Of a stretch of DNA of 64,000 nucleotides, positions 44,086-53,990 are shown one piece after another. The position numbers and the translations under genes were made by a program. Source of the DNA: an uncultured Porphyromonadaceae bacterium (lineage in GTDB: Bacteria; Bacteroidota; Bacteroidia; Bacteroidales; Muribaculaceae); assembly GCA_947177685.1 (NCBI GenBank), contig CAMWVE010000013.1:1-64000 (forward strand), read 5' to 3'. Numbering within the stretch: position 1 is the stretch's first letter; each line of letters begins with the position of its first letter. Below the pieces are notes generated by a model. The model was not told the origin of the DNA. It saw only the letters and a program-made list of their open reading frames with translations, and ran no database searches.

Positions 44086-45186
44086 TTAGTTCTTTGATTC
44101 AGAATAGATTGCAGCTGATTTACGATTGACATTTATATTGTGCTTGTCAAGGATTTTCATGGCTGAACTTTCAAATTCGTTGCACATGGCTTTCCATGGA
44201 GCCTCACACTCTTCTACCGGCACCACCTTGTACAGGCGGCTGCCATTCTGAGGCTGTTGACAGAACACGAGCGAATAGTCGGCAGCTTTCAAGTGTACCC
44301 TACCGCCGAGGTCACGTTGAACCGTCACCTCTACCATTGCCCCACCCTTTGTATCACGTTTTTTCTGATTGGAAATGAAATTGCCGAGCGAATAGACCAC
44401 CAGACAATCCTTGTCATATTCATCGTTATGGCGAATTTCCATAGGCTGAATAACGTGTGGATGACCACCTATGATAAGGTCAACTCCCTGCTTGCAAAGG
44501 AAATCGGCAAGCTGTTTCTGTTCGGCATTAGGGAGCATCACATATTCCACTCCCCAATGAATCACCACGGTTATTATATCTGCGCCTGACATGCGGAGCT
44601 GTTCTATGTCGTGAGCCATCTGTTTTTTATCAATGAAATCCACCACAACATCGCCCTGAACAGGTATGCCGTTTGTGCCGTAAGTGTAGTTGAGGAAACC
44701 TACCCGAATCCCCTTTATATTTTTGATATAAGGTAGGTTATGCTCACGTTCAGCTTTGTTGGAATATGTTCCGAGATGATCAATTTTCAGCGAATCAAGC
44801 ACCTTTATGGTTCTGCGTAAACCTTTGTCACGACGGTCGAGGGTGTGATTGTTTGCAGTCATGCACATGTCGAAACCGGCATTTTTCAAAGCCGCTGCAT
44901 AGCTGTCCGGAGCGCAGAAACATGGATATCCGCTGTAAGGTTTCCCTGCCAAGGGTGTCTCAAGATTGACCACGGCATAGTCTGCAGACTTGACGTATGG
45001 GGCTATCGGTTCGAAACAGTGATTGAAATCATAACTGCCATCTTTTTGCAAGGCTGCATCGCACTGAGGCTTATGCTGCATTGCATCGCCTGCAAATAAC
45101 AGCGTTACCTCCTGCGGAGATATGCGGTCGAGCAACGAATCGCCGAAAAGCGAGAAAATGAAAAGCAAGATGGCAGAGAGTGTCAT
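44086..45186 (-). CDS. CapA-family (poly-gamma-glutamate capsule biosynthesis-like) metallophosphatase
   Basis: The 366-aa protein starts with a hydrophobic segment (residues about 1-15) and has the PGA_cap fold motifs LLFAGDAMQHKP, DYAVVNLETPLAG, DMCMTANNHTLDRRDKG, VVIHWGVEY and IGGHPHVIQP. Homologs act in poly-gamma-glutamate export or as phosphatases; there are no other pgs/cap genes here, so the role is open. It follows folD by 10 bases and is likely co-transcribed from it. Confidence 0.88.
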   Translation of the reverse strand: MTLSAILLFIFSLFGDSLLDRISPQEVTLLFAGDAMQHKPQCDAALQKDGSYDFNHCFEPIAPYVKSADYAVVNLETPLAGKPYSGYPCFCAPDSYAAALKNAGFDMCMTANNHTLDRRDKGLRRTIKVLDSLKIDHLGTYSNKAEREHNLPYIKNIKGIRVGFLNYTYGTNGIPVQGDVVVDFIDKKQMAHDIEQLRMSGADIITVVIHWGVEYVMLPNAEQKQLADFLCKQGVDLIIGGHPHVIQPMEIRHNDEYDKDCLVVYSLGNFISNQKKRDTKGGAMVEVTVQRDLGGRVHLKAADYSLVFCQQPQNGSRLYKVVPVEECEAPWKAMCNEFESSAMKILDKHNINVNRKSAAIYSESKN

Positions 45187-45196
45187 GCGACGGTAT

Positions 45197-46078
45197 TTAC
45201 TCGTAAACTGACTTGGAAGCGGCGAGCAGAGTATTTCGCATAAGCGAAGTGATGGTCATCGGACCTACTCCACCGGGCACAGGTGTGATGTAGCTGCAAA
45301 GTGGCGCTACATTTTCAAAATCAACATCGCCTGACAGTCGGTATCCCGATTTTCTTGTAGAATCAGGAACTCGTGTAGTACCCACATCGATGACTGTCGC
45401 ACCCGGTTTCACCATGTCAGCTTTCACAAAACCGGGCTGGCCGAGCGCTGCGATGATGATGTCAGCTTCGCGGCATATTTCCTTGATATTATCCGTGGCA
45501 CTGTGACAAACGGTGACAGTGGCATTGCCGGGATAACCTTTCTGCATCAGCAAAGTGGCTACCGGCTTGCCGACGATGTTGCTGCGACCGAGTACCACCG
45601 CGCGCTTTCCTGAGGTGGGAATGTTGTAGCGTTCGAGAAGCATCATTATGCCTGCGGGTGTGGCTGATTTAAAACAGGGAAGCCCTATTGCCATACGACC
45701 TACGTTGACCGGATGGAAACCGTCGACATCCTTGTGGTAGTCAATGGTCTCGATAACACGCTGTTCAGAAATATGTTTCGGCAGGGGAAGCTGAACTATG
45801 AAGCCGTCGACCTCATCGTCGTCGTTCAACTGCCTGATGGCTTCAAGCAGTTTATCCTCAGTCACATCTGACTCAAAGCGAATGAGACGTGAATTGAACC
45901 CGCACTCCTCGCAAGCCTTGATTTTATTTGCGACATAAGTTTCGCTGCCGCCGTCATGACCTACCAATATCGCTGCAAGCGTGGGACGTTTGCCTCCTTC
46001 AGCCAAAATCGATTGCACCTGCATGGCGATTTCCTGCTTGATTTCCTGTGAAATTTTCTTTCCGTCAATAAGTTCCAT
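45197..46078 (-). CDS. folD: bifunctional methylenetetrahydrofolate dehydrogenase/cyclohydrolase
   Basis: FolD interconverts one-carbon folate forms. The 293-aa protein has [21 protein letters not shown] (with catalytic Lys), [10 protein letters not shown], and the NADP fold with [18 protein letters not shown] and [26 protein letters not shown]. It lies between ffh and the CapA-like gene on the minus strand. Confidence 0.97.
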   Translation of the reverse strand: MELIDGKKISQEIKQEIAMQVQSILAEGGKRPTLAAILVGHDGGSETYVANKIKACEECGFNSRLIRFESDVTEDKLLEAIRQLNDDDEVDGFIVQLPLPKHISEQRVIETIDYHKDVDGFHPVNVGRMAIGLPCFKSATPAGIMMLLERYNIPTSGKRAVVLGRSNIVGKPVATLLMQKGYPGNATVTVCHSATDNIKEICREADIIIAALGQPGFVKADMVKPGATVIDVGTTRVPDSTRKSGYRLSGDVDFENVAPLCSYITPVPGGVGPMTITSLMRNTLLAASKSVYE

Positions 46079-46098
46079 CGTCTACCATATATAAAAGA

Positions 46099-46135
46099 AC
46101 GGCGGCGTAACAGAATCAGTTCCGATACACCGCCA
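46099..46135 (-). terminator. weak hairpin between ffh and folD
   Basis: On the minus strand GGCGG...CCGCC with partial extension flanks about 24 bases, followed by TTCTTTTAT. It may reduce read-through from ffh into folD. The stem is short. Confidence 0.45.
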
Positions 46136-46148
46136 TGATATTATCAAT

Positions 46149-47483
46149 TTATCTGCGACCTTTCATTTTGCGCATCATGTTCATGGGATTACCCTTCATC
46201 TGAGTAACCGCCTTAAGCATTTTGCGGGTCTGTTCAAACTGTGTGAGCAGCCTGTTGACCTCCTGAATCGACGTACCCGAACCGCGGGCTATTCGCTGGC
46301 GGCGCGAGTTGTTGATAATCGAAGGATTGGCACGTTCGGCAGGAGTCATGGAGTAAATTATTGCCTCGATGCCTTTGAATGCGTCATCATTAATGTCGAC
46401 ATCCTTCACCATTTTGCTCACACCGGGAATCATCGATGCCAGATCCTTGATGTTACCCATCTTCTTAATCTGGTGAATCTGGTTCAGGAAGTCGTTGAAG
46501 TCGAATTTGTTCTTTGCAATGCGGCTTTGCACCTTGCGCGCCTCATCCTCAGAGATAATATTCTGCGCACGTTCCACCAGCGACATGATATCGCCCTGTC
46601 CCAAAATACGGGTAGCCATACGGTCGGGGTGGAAATAGTCGATGGCATCAAGTTTTTCACCCGTACCGATGAACTTGATAGGCTTGTTTACGACAGTGCG
46701 GATTGAAAGGGCTGCACCACCACGCGTGTCACCGTCTAGTTTGGTCAGCACTACGCCGTCGAAATCCAGTCGATCGTTGAACGTCTTGGCAGTATTAACA
46801 GCGTCCTGACCTGTCATTGAGTCAACCACAAAGAGGATTTCCTGCGGATTGACAGCATTTTTGATAGCTTCTATTTCATCCATCATCTGCTCATCGACAG
46901 CCAGACGACCGGCGGTGTCAATGATTACCAGATCATGATAGTGAGCTTTGGCGTAGGCGATTGCATTCTTTGCAATCTCAACAGGATTCTTGTTTCCCTC
47001 CTCGGTATAGACCGGTACACCGATCTGCTCGGCAAGCACCTTCAACTGATCGATAGCGGCGGGACGGTAAACGTCACCTGCCACAAGCAGCGGGCGTTTC
47101 CCTTTTTCGCTTTTCAGCTTTCTGGCAAGTTTGCCCGACAGGGTTGTTTTACCAGAACCCTGCAAACCTGACATGAGGATGACCGTGGGGTTACCTGAAA
47201 GGTTGACAGGCACTTGCTCGCCACCCATCAGCGTTGTCAGCTCGTCATGCACTATTTTGAGCATCAACTCCTTGGGTTTCAAAGCCGTAAGCACATTCTG
47301 ACCGAGAGCTTTCTGCTTTACGGTGTCAGTGAACTGCTTTGCAACCTTGTAATTGACGTCGGCATCAATCAGGGCACGGCGTACCTCCTTGAGGGTATCC
47401 GCGACGTTGATTTCAGTAATTTTGCCCTCACCTTTGAGTATCTGAAGGCATTTTTCAAGTTTATCGCTTAGGTTTTCAAACAT
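46149..47483 (-). CDS. ffh: signal recognition particle protein Ffh
   Basis: Ffh binds signal peptides and 4.5S RNA to bring nascent membrane proteins to FtsY. The 444-aa protein has the N domain, the G domain with GLQGSGKTT, DTAGRLAVDE and TKLDGDTRGGAAL, and the Met-rich M domain (GSGTSIQEVNRLL, ending in basic MRKMKGRR). It lies after panC-panD, separated by 14 bases from panD. Confidence 0.97.
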   Translation of the reverse strand: MFENLSDKLEKCLQILKGEGKITEINVADTLKEVRRALIDADVNYKVAKQFTDTVKQKALGQNVLTALKPKELMLKIVHDELTTLMGGEQVPVNLSGNPTVILMSGLQGSGKTTLSGKLARKLKSEKGKRPLLVAGDVYRPAAIDQLKVLAEQIGVPVYTEEGNKNPVEIAKNAIAYAKAHYHDLVIIDTAGRLAVDEQMMDEIEAIKNAVNPQEILFVVDSMTGQDAVNTAKTFNDRLDFDGVVLTKLDGDTRGGAALSIRTVVNKPIKFIGTGEKLDAIDYFHPDRMATRILGQGDIMSLVERAQNIISEDEARKVQSRIAKNKFDFNDFLNQIHQIKKMGNIKDLASMIPGVSKMVKDVDINDDAFKGIEAIIYSMTPAERANPSIINNSRRQRIARGSGTSIQEVNRLLTQFEQTRKMLKAVTQMKGNPMNMMRKMKGRR

Positions 47484-47497
47484 AGTCGTACTGTCAA

Positions 47498-47854
47498 TTA
47501 TGGCATTTTGAGCCGGTTAGTTTCGGTGTCGGGGAAAACTACTTTCGGAGTGAATGTAGCAGCCTCTTCCGGAGTCATCTGAGCATAACTCATTATTATG
47601 ACAATGTCGCCCGGCTGCACTTTGCGAGCAGCCGCTCCGTTAAGACATATTACACCTGAGTCACGTTCTCCTTTGATGACGTATGTGTCAAGTCGTTCTC
47701 CATTATTGTTGTTGACGATGTAGACGCGCTCGCCGGGAATTATTCCGGCAGCTTCGATCAGCGCCTCATCAATGGTGATGCTACCGATGTAATCCAGACG
47801 CGCCTCGGTGACTGTCACACGGTGAATTTTTGATTTAAGGACTTCAATCGTCAT
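47498..47854 (-). CDS. panD: aspartate 1-decarboxylase precursor
   Basis: PanD makes beta-alanine for pantothenate. I start at ATG 47854 ([18 protein letters not shown]), the standard N-terminus; an in-frame ATG at 47878 lies inside panC. The 118-aa proenzyme has the self-cleavage site YIGSITID, where the Gly-Ser bond breaks to form the pyruvoyl group, and [16 protein letters not shown]. It begins 4 bases after panC. Confidence 0.96.
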   Translation of the reverse strand: MTIEVLKSKIHRVTVTEARLDYIGSITIDEALIEAAGIIPGERVYIVNNNNGERLDTYVIKGERDSGVICLNGAAARKVQPGDIVIIMSYAQMTPEEAATFTPKVVFPDTETNRLKMP

Positions 47855-47858
47855 TGTA

Positions 47859-48707
47859 TCAGAACTTAATATTATCAATCAAACGAACTTTACCGCAGTA
47901 GACGGTGATACAACCAACAGGGTTGCCGTTGACCGAGTCTTTCCATTCGCTGACAGGCTGCATGGTCAGAGGGTCGACAATCTCAAAATATTCAACCTCC
48001 ATCTGGTCAACCGCATTGATGGTGTCGACAACAAACTTCTTCACTTCGGCTACTGACTTTCCGGTCTCCTTCAAGGCTTTGCCTTCCTCGAGCGCCTTGT
48101 GGATGGCAGGTGCCACGGCACGTTGCGAAGGAGTCAGCCTGACGTTGCGGCTGCTCATGGCAAGTCCGTCAGCCTCACGCTTGATGGGGCAGTCGACGAT
48201 GTCGATGTCAAAACCGCATATCTCAGCCATGCGACGGATTACAGCAATCTGCTGGAAATCTTTCTCGCCGAAATAGGCGCGATGAGGCTGCACCATGTCA
48301 AACAGTTTGCTCACAATCTGAGCCACACCGTTGAAATGACCGGGTCGCATGGCTCCTTCCATCACTTCCGCTACCGGACCCAGATCGAACTGACGGGTAT
48401 CGGGTTCAGGATAAACCTCTTCAACCGACGGGATGAAAGCATAGTCGACTCCCGCTTTTTCAAGCAGAGCGCAGTCAGCCTCTTCAGTACGGGGGTAAGT
48501 GAGCAAATCCTCCTGATTGTTGAATTGAGTGGGATTTACAAAGACACTGACAACCACCACATCGTTATCATTTCGGGCACGTTCCACAAGCGAGAGATGA
48601 CCCGCATGCAAGGCACCCATGGTGGGTACCAGCCCTACTGTTTTATTGTTCGCCTTGGCTTCGGAAACCCGCTGCTTCAGCTCATTGATTGTTCTTATAA
48701 CTTCCAT
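47859..48707 (-). CDS. panC: pantoate--beta-alanine ligase
   Basis: PanC joins pantoate with the beta-alanine made by PanD. The 282-aa enzyme has [15 protein letters not shown] (HIGH-like), [16 protein letters not shown] (KMSKS-like region) and YFGEKDFQQ. It leads panC-panD, followed by ffh, so the last steps of pantothenate synthesis are coupled. Confidence 0.97.
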   Translation of the reverse strand: MEVIRTINELKQRVSEAKANNKTVGLVPTMGALHAGHLSLVERARNDNDVVVVSVFVNPTQFNNQEDLLTYPRTEEADCALLEKAGVDYAFIPSVEEVYPEPDTRQFDLGPVAEVMEGAMRPGHFNGVAQIVSKLFDMVQPHRAYFGEKDFQQIAVIRRMAEICGFDIDIVDCPIKREADGLAMSSRNVRLTPSQRAVAPAIHKALEEGKALKETGKSVAEVKKFVVDTINAVDQMEVEYFEIVDPLTMQPVSEWKDSVNGNPVGCITVYCGKVRLIDNIKF

Positions 48708-48775
48708 TGCTTTAAAATAAAGCTTTTATTCTTTGATGTTACCGCACTTGCCTGAAGTGCATATAAAACCGGATG

Positions 48776-48783
48776 CAAAGGTA
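48776..48783 (-). promoter_or_regulatory. candidate -7 element for panC-panD
   Basis: The minus strand reads TACCTTTG, about 68 bases before the panC ATG. A small stem GCACTT/AAGTGC lies in the leader (48745-48761). Confidence 0.5.
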
Positions 48784-48868
48784 TAAAATCTTTGACAAAT
48801 ATCAATCATAACTACACATCTTTTGTTAAAAAAAGTGGGTTGATGGTCTGAGTCCGGCATATTTTTCG

Positions 48869-48876
48869 TAACTTTG
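48869..48876 (+). promoter_or_regulatory. promoter of recR
   Basis: TAACTTTG ends 5 bases before the recR ATG at 48882. With the usual distance of about 6 bases, transcription would start at the ATG itself. No clear -33 TTTG is present. Confidence 0.55.
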
Positions 48877-48881
48877 TCAGT

Positions 48882-49505
48882 ATGGAACAGGAATTTTCAT
48901 CACGCTTACTGGAGGATGCAGTCACGGAAATGTCACGACTGCCGGGAATAGGACGTAAAACCGCTCTCAGACTGGCGTTGCACCTGCTGCGTCAGGAACC
49001 GCAGACCGCTCATGCGCTTGGCGACTCAATCATCAAACTGCGCGATGGCGTGACGTATTGTCGAAAATGCCATAATATTTCCGAAAGCGAACTTTGTGCC
49101 ATCTGTGCTAATCTGTCGCGCGACAGCTCCACGGTGTGCGTAGTTGAAAACGTCAAGGATGTTATGAGCTTTGAGAACACAGGCAGCTACAACGGTCTGT
49201 ACCATGTGCTTGGCGGTGTCATATCGCCGCTTGACGGTGTCGGTCCGGAGAAACTTGAAATCAGTTCGCTTATCGAGCGCATCGACAACGAGCACATCAA
49301 GGAAGTGATTCTGGCACTTAGCGCCACAATGGAAGGTGACACCACCAACTTTTACATTTACAGAAGATTAGCTGAAAAGGGCGTGAAAATCACCCAGATT
49401 GCCCGCGGTGTTTCCGTAGGCAATGAGATTGAATATACTGACGAAGTGACACTGGGCAGATCGCTTCTTAACCGCACACTGTTTTCCGACCAATTTTCAT
49501 CATGA
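48882..49505 (+). CDS. recR: recombination mediator RecR
   Basis: RecR helps load RecA onto gapped DNA. The 207-aa protein has the helix-hairpin-helix [20 protein letters not shown], the four-Cys zinc finger [16 protein letters not shown], and the Toprim domain starting [15 protein letters not shown]. It overlaps the acetyltransferase gene as ATGA. Confidence 0.97.
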   Translation: MEQEFSSRLLEDAVTEMSRLPGIGRKTALRLALHLLRQEPQTAHALGDSIIKLRDGVTYCRKCHNISESELCAICANLSRDSSTVCVVENVKDVMSFENTGSYNGLYHVLGGVISPLDGVGPEKLEISSLIERIDNEHIKEVILALSATMEGDTTNFYIYRRLAEKGVKITQIARGVSVGNEIEYTDEVTLGRSLLNRTLFSDQFSS

Positions 49506-50029
49506 AACAACTTCTCTGCAACGATAGGCTCAGACTGAGGGCGCCCGAACCATACGACCGCGAATATTTCGCACGCTGGGAAAATGACACAACGCTGTGG
49601 GACACCGGAAGCACGTCAGCCCCCTACTCCCTGAATCAGATTGACGAATACATAGCCACCTATAACCCCGATATTTTTGCAACACGTCAACTCAGACTGA
49701 TGGTGGAACTCACAGCTACAAGTGAGGTCATAGGGGCTGTCGACATCTATGACTTCGATCCGGTAAACCGGCGAGCCGGCGTAGGCTTCATCATCGATCC
49801 GGAACACCGTGGCAATGGTTATGGTGCTGAAGCACTGTCACTTGTCAATCAATATTGCCGTCAGCGGTTATATGTCAAACAATTATATGCATTTGTAGGA
49901 ATTGAAAACTATGCCAGCAAACGGACTCTTGAAAATTCACTCTACAAACGGTGTGGCAAACTGCGAAGGTGGATTTGCACCGGCGCCGACCGTTATTCCG
50001 ATGCATTTATGTATCAGATAGTTTTCTAA
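49502..50029 (+). CDS. GNAT-family N-acetyltransferase
   Basis: The 175-aa protein has the GNAT core with [19 protein letters not shown] and the acetyl-CoA loop [12 protein letters not shown]. The substrate is unknown; the N-terminal [19 protein letters not shown] is of the RimJ/SpeG type. It overlaps recR by 4 bases. Confidence 0.88.
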   Translation: MKQLLCNDRLRLRAPEPYDREYFARWENDTTLWDTGSTSAPYSLNQIDEYIATYNPDIFATRQLRLMVELTATSEVIGAVDIYDFDPVNRRAGVGFIIDPEHRGNGYGAEALSLVNQYCRQRLYVKQLYAFVGIENYASKRTLENSLYKRCGKLRRWICTGADRYSDAFMYQIVF

Positions 50030-50045
50030 ATCCAAAGATTCTTAT

Positions 50046-50053
50046 TAATTTTG
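50046..50053 (+). promoter_or_regulatory. -7 element for the coiled-coil protein
   Basis: TAATTTTG lies 26 bases before the ATG at 50080. No TTTG occurs at the -33 distance. Confidence 0.5.
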
Positions 50054-50079
50054 CAGAATAGAATAAAAAACGTTTACAG

Positions 50080-50985
50080 ATGACTACTTTACCGAAGAAA
50101 AAAATTACGCTGATTTTTGGAATAATCATTGCGGTTATCATAATTGTGGCAGTTTCCCTCATTGCGTTTCAGGGACGTAAACTCTCAGCTGTAGCCACGG
50201 AAAACGAACAGCTGAAACTCACCAACGAGCAGCTGCAGCTTGCCAACGAGTTCCAGTCAGTCAACAATGAATTTGCCCAGTATGAAAATCAGACTCAGGT
50301 AATGGTAAACGACTCACTGACTGAGCGATATGCTGCAGCAAAAGCAAAAGTTGAAAAGCTGCTTGCCGAACTCAACAGTGAGAAAAAGAAAAGTGCCAAA
50401 CGAATCAAAGAGCTACAGGATGAGATTGCGACTCTGAAAGGAATCCTGCGCCACTACATTGCCAAAGTGGACTCCCTGTCGAAAGAGAATCAGGGGCTTC
50501 GCGTTGAAAATGAAGAGATTAAGGACAAGAACCGCCGGTTGACCGAAAGAGTTGAGTCAGTTTCAAAGGATAACGAAAAACTCAACGAACGCATGACACT
50601 GGCTGAAAAGCTCAATGTCACAGGCATTAACCTCGTAGCGCTTAAAGGAAACGGTAAAGTGGAGAAAAACATAACCAAGGCAAAGCAGCTGAAAGTCACC
50701 TTCACCATACCTCAGAACAACTCTACGCCTGCCGGCGAAAAAACCATATATCTGAGAATCACCAATCCTGAAGGGGATTTGCTCGGTAACGGTGGCATTT
50801 TCCACTTCGAGGGCACGAATGTGCAGTGTACTGCCCGTACGACCATAGAATATGCCAACGAGGAAATCGGCGGTGTGACAATATTCTACGATGTCAACAC
50901 CACCCTCAATCCGGGCGAATACACCGTTGAACTGTTTGCCGACAACTATCGTCTGGCAGCCCGCAAATTTACTATGAAGAAATAA
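50080..50985 (+). CDS. membrane-anchored coiled-coil protein of unknown function
   Basis: A transmembrane segment (residues about 9-28, FGIIIAVIIIVAVSLIAF) is followed by a long coiled coil (about 35-185) made of heptad-like Glu/Leu/Asn repeats. A C-terminal beta-rich domain follows (about 190-300, with VTFTIPQNNSTPAGEKTIYL). Similar proteins are common in Bacteroidales but uncharacterised. The shape suits an envelope-spanning scaffold, which is inference. It is followed at 8 bases by the MgtC-family gene. Confidence 0.82.
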   Translation: MTTLPKKKITLIFGIIIAVIIIVAVSLIAFQGRKLSAVATENEQLKLTNEQLQLANEFQSVNNEFAQYENQTQVMVNDSLTERYAAAKAKVEKLLAELNSEKKKSAKRIKELQDEIATLKGILRHYIAKVDSLSKENQGLRVENEEIKDKNRRLTERVESVSKDNEKLNERMTLAEKLNVTGINLVALKGNGKVEKNITKAKQLKVTFTIPQNNSTPAGEKTIYLRITNPEGDLLGNGGIFHFEGTNVQCTARTTIEYANEEIGGVTIFYDVNTTLNPGEYTVELFADNYRLAARKFTMKK

Positions 50986-50992
50986 CCGTCAG

Positions 50993-51700
50993 ATGCTTCA
51001 AAACATCCTTGACATAATCAACTCACAGGAGATTAGTGCGACATCGTCAGTATTCAAACTGATACTCAGCATGTTGCTGGGCGGCATTGTGGGATTTGAA
51101 CGAAAGAGCAAAGGTCAGAACGCCGGCATACGCACATTCGCTCTTATCTCCATGGGTGCCACCATGGCAATGATTCTGTCAGTTTATGTCCTGCAGGAAT
51201 ATCGGGGAGGCGACCCCGGGCGCATGGCTGCTCAGGTGCTGTCGGGCATAGGTTTTCTCGGAGCCGGAGCCATCATTCAGATGAAAGGCTCGGTACGCGG
51301 ATTGACCACGGCTGCCGGAATCTGGATTGTAGCGACAATCGGACTGGCAGTAGGCATAGGGCTGTACTTCATCTCGTTTGTGGCTACCGGGCTGATAATA
51401 TTGGTGCTGGTTCAGTTTGAGAACTTTGAGCATAAAGTCAACGTGGGGGGACAAACCCGTATTATCCGCATCAAAGTCAAGACCATTCTGAGGAATTTTG
51501 ATGATTATAAGGCAATGCTGTCAAAAAACCAGATACACCTTATTAATATATATGTGGACTATGACTACGTCGAGGACACCACTTATTTGAATCTTGCTGT
51601 CCTTGCCAAAGAACAGACCGACTTCGTTTCACTGTTCAATGAGCTGGGAAAGCTTCACCCCACCCTCTCCATAACATTATCCAACCAAGTGAACATCTGA
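50993..51700 (+). CDS. MgtC/SapB-family membrane protein
   Basis: The 235-aa protein has about four hydrophobic spans in the first 145 residues with the family motifs LLGGIVGFERKSKGQNAGIRT, GDPGRMAAQVLSGIGFLGAGAI and VRGLTTAAGIW, and a C-terminal ACT-like domain (about 155-235). MgtC proteins support growth in low magnesium or inside hosts in pathogens; the role in gut Bacteroidales is unclear. It lies between the coiled-coil protein and the antiporter at 8-base spacings. Confidence 0.88.
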   Translation: MLQNILDIINSQEISATSSVFKLILSMLLGGIVGFERKSKGQNAGIRTFALISMGATMAMILSVYVLQEYRGGDPGRMAAQVLSGIGFLGAGAIIQMKGSVRGLTTAAGIWIVATIGLAVGIGLYFISFVATGLIILVLVQFENFEHKVNVGGQTRIIRIKVKTILRNFDDYKAMLSKNQIHLINIYVDYDYVEDTTYLNLAVLAKEQTDFVSLFNELGKLHPTLSITLSNQVNI

Positions 51701-51707
51701 TTTCATT

Positions 51708-53963
51708 ATGATTTTATTAAACGCTTTGCCGGAAGCAGTAAATACCATGAGCGTGGAAAGTCTTATTCAGGACCTCGCGTTCATTCTGCTTTTGGGTGCT
51801 GTGGTTACTGTGCTTTTCAAATGGATAAAACAGCCGGTGGTTTTAGGATATATTGTGGCTGGATTTCTTGCAAGTCCAAATTTCGAGCCGCTGCCGTCAG
51901 TTACCACTGAAGCTAATATTGAGTTCTGGGCACAGATAGGTATTGTCGTGCTTCTGTTCTCGCTCGGTCTTGAGTTCAGTTTCAAGAAACTTGTGGGTGT
52001 AGGAGGTTCGGCAGTAGTAACCGCACTGATCATAGTAATCGGCATGATGGCAACCGGTTTCTGCATTGGTCATCTGATGGGATTTTCCAATATAAACAGT
52101 CTGTTTTTAGGTGGTATGATGTCAATGTCATCCACAACCATCATCATAAAAGCTTTCAACGATTTGGGATTGAAGCAACAGAAATTCGCCGGACTGGTAT
52201 TCGCAGTTCTGATTGTCGAGGATCTGTTCGCAGTGTTAATGATGGTGATTCTATCATCAATAGCAATCAACAACTCCGTGGAGGGAACGGAATTGTTACT
52301 CAGCATAGCCAAGCTCGGATTCTTCCTGATAATATGGTTCATGGTAGGGGTTTATGCACTCCCCTCGGCACTGGGAGCGGCACGCCGTTTTCTCAATAAC
52401 GAAACATTGCTGATTGTTTCCATGGGACTCTGTCTGGGCATGGCTGTATTCTCGGTTCTCTGTGGTTTTTCACTTGCATTGGGTGCGTTTGTTATGGGTT
52501 CCATACTTGCCGGAACCAGCTATGCCGAGCGCATAGAGCGTGTGACCATGTCTGTCAAAGACCTTTTCGGTGCGGTGTTCTTTATTTCTGTGGGCATGAT
52601 GGTTCAGCCCAACGTAATTGCAGAATATTGGGGACCGATACTGATTCTTTCAGTCACCGTAATTCTGGGCATGATAATATTTGGTTCCGCCGGTATGCTC
52701 GTCACCGGGCAATCGCTCAAAGTAGCAATAGAATCAGGTTTTTCATTGACCCAGATTGGTGAATTTGCGTTCATCATAGCCTCGCTCGGTATGTCGTTAG
52801 GCGTATTGAACCCGACCATCTACCCGATTGTGGTTGCTGTTTCGGTTCTCACAACGTTCACTACCCCCTACTTCATCCGCATGGCGCCCGGATTTTATAA
52901 ATTTGTGGAACGTCACCTCCCGGCTAAACTGAATTTCCTCATCAACCGCTATTGTGAGGATAACAACGAGAGCCACACCGGCAGCAATCAGGTTTGGATG
53001 GCAATTCTGCGCCGTTACCTGTGGCGAATACTGCTTTACGCAATCATCCTGATAGCCATAATTCTGATTTCCACCGCCATAGTTCTGCCTTGGGCTGAAG
53101 GTGTCAACGCAAAGTTCGGAAAACATGTGGTGATGGTTCTGACCCTGCTTGCCATGTCACCGTTTCTGCTTGCCATGTCACTTCCCACATCAAAGAAAGG
53201 AGAACGGCTCATACTTGCGGAAAAACATCGCCATTACCACGCACCGCTCATTGTCATGTCGGTGTTCAGAATATTGCTGGTGCTCGCCTTCGTCACCTAT
53301 CTGCTGAGTTATTTCTACACCATTAAGGTAGGTATCATTGGCGGAGTATTGGTCGTAGTTCTTATCATGGGTGTTTTCACACGTCAGCTTCGCGAGCGTA
53401 TGCGCAAGATTGAAACCACCTTTATGAACAACCTTAATGAACGCGAATTGCGACAGACCGGCAAGAATAACAATCTCATCAGCGACCTGCATCTTGCCTT
53501 CATGGAGGTGGGCTACGGATGCCCGTTTGTGGGTGAGCGACTTATGGACTCGCCTCTGCGTAGTGAGTTCGGAGTGTCGGTGGTTTACATTCAGCGAGGA
53601 AACAACACCATGCCTGTGCCCTCAGGTGTGACCCGTCTGTTTCCGGGTGACGTGGTCGGTGTCATCGGCAACGATGAGCAGATCCAGAAACTGCTCCCTA
53701 TACTGGACAAGGAACAGGAGGAAAATTTCACGCAGACCATGGGCGATTTCAAGCTTCGAAGCACCGAGGTGCGACCTACCTCACCTTTAGTGGGTCAGAC
53801 CATAACCACGGCTGACGTACGCAAGAACTACTCCGCCCACATAGTTGCCATTCAGCGCGACGGCGAATATATCAGCGACCTGCTTGACACCCCGTTCCGA
53901 GCGGGTGACATCCTGTGGGTGGTGGCTGACAAGGCGGCTATCAAGAAACTGAATAATGAATAA
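51708..53963 (+). CDS. CPA2-type cation/proton antiporter with TrkA-C domain
   Basis: The 751-aa protein has a membrane domain (about 1-400, some 11-13 spans) with the family segments QPVVLGYIVAGFLASP, FSLGLEFSFKKLVG, GGMMSMSSTTIIIKAF and LVIVEDLFAVLMM, then a second group of spans (about 440-570), and a C-terminal TrkA-C domain (about 665-751). A TrkA-N nucleotide domain is absent. The family exchanges K+ or Na+ for protons; the ion is uncertain. Confidence 0.9.
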   Translation: MILLNALPEAVNTMSVESLIQDLAFILLLGAVVTVLFKWIKQPVVLGYIVAGFLASPNFEPLPSVTTEANIEFWAQIGIVVLLFSLGLEFSFKKLVGVGGSAVVTALIIVIGMMATGFCIGHLMGFSNINSLFLGGMMSMSSTTIIIKAFNDLGLKQQKFAGLVFAVLIVEDLFAVLMMVILSSIAINNSVEGTELLLSIAKLGFFLIIWFMVGVYALPSALGAARRFLNNETLLIVSMGLCLGMAVFSVLCGFSLALGAFVMGSILAGTSYAERIERVTMSVKDLFGAVFFISVGMMVQPNVIAEYWGPILILSVTVILGMIIFGSAGMLVTGQSLKVAIESGFSLTQIGEFAFIIASLGMSLGVLNPTIYPIVVAVSVLTTFTTPYFIRMAPGFYKFVERHLPAKLNFLINRYCEDNNESHTGSNQVWMAILRRYLWRILLYAIILIAIILISTAIVLPWAEGVNAKFGKHVVMVLTLLAMSPFLLAMSLPTSKKGERLILAEKHRHYHAPLIVMSVFRILLVLAFVTYLLSYFYTIKVGIIGGVLVVVLIMGVFTRQLRERMRKIETTFMNNLNERELRQTGKNNNLISDLHLAFMEVGYGCPFVGERLMDSPLRSEFGVSVVYIQRGNNTMPVPSGVTRLFPGDVVGVIGNDEQIQKLLPILDKEQEENFTQTMGDFKLRSTEVRPTSPLVGQTITTADVRKNYSAHIVAIQRDGEYISDLLDTPFRAGDILWVVADKAAIKKLNNE

Positions 53964-53990
53964 ATCAATACAATATAACCACATTGACCA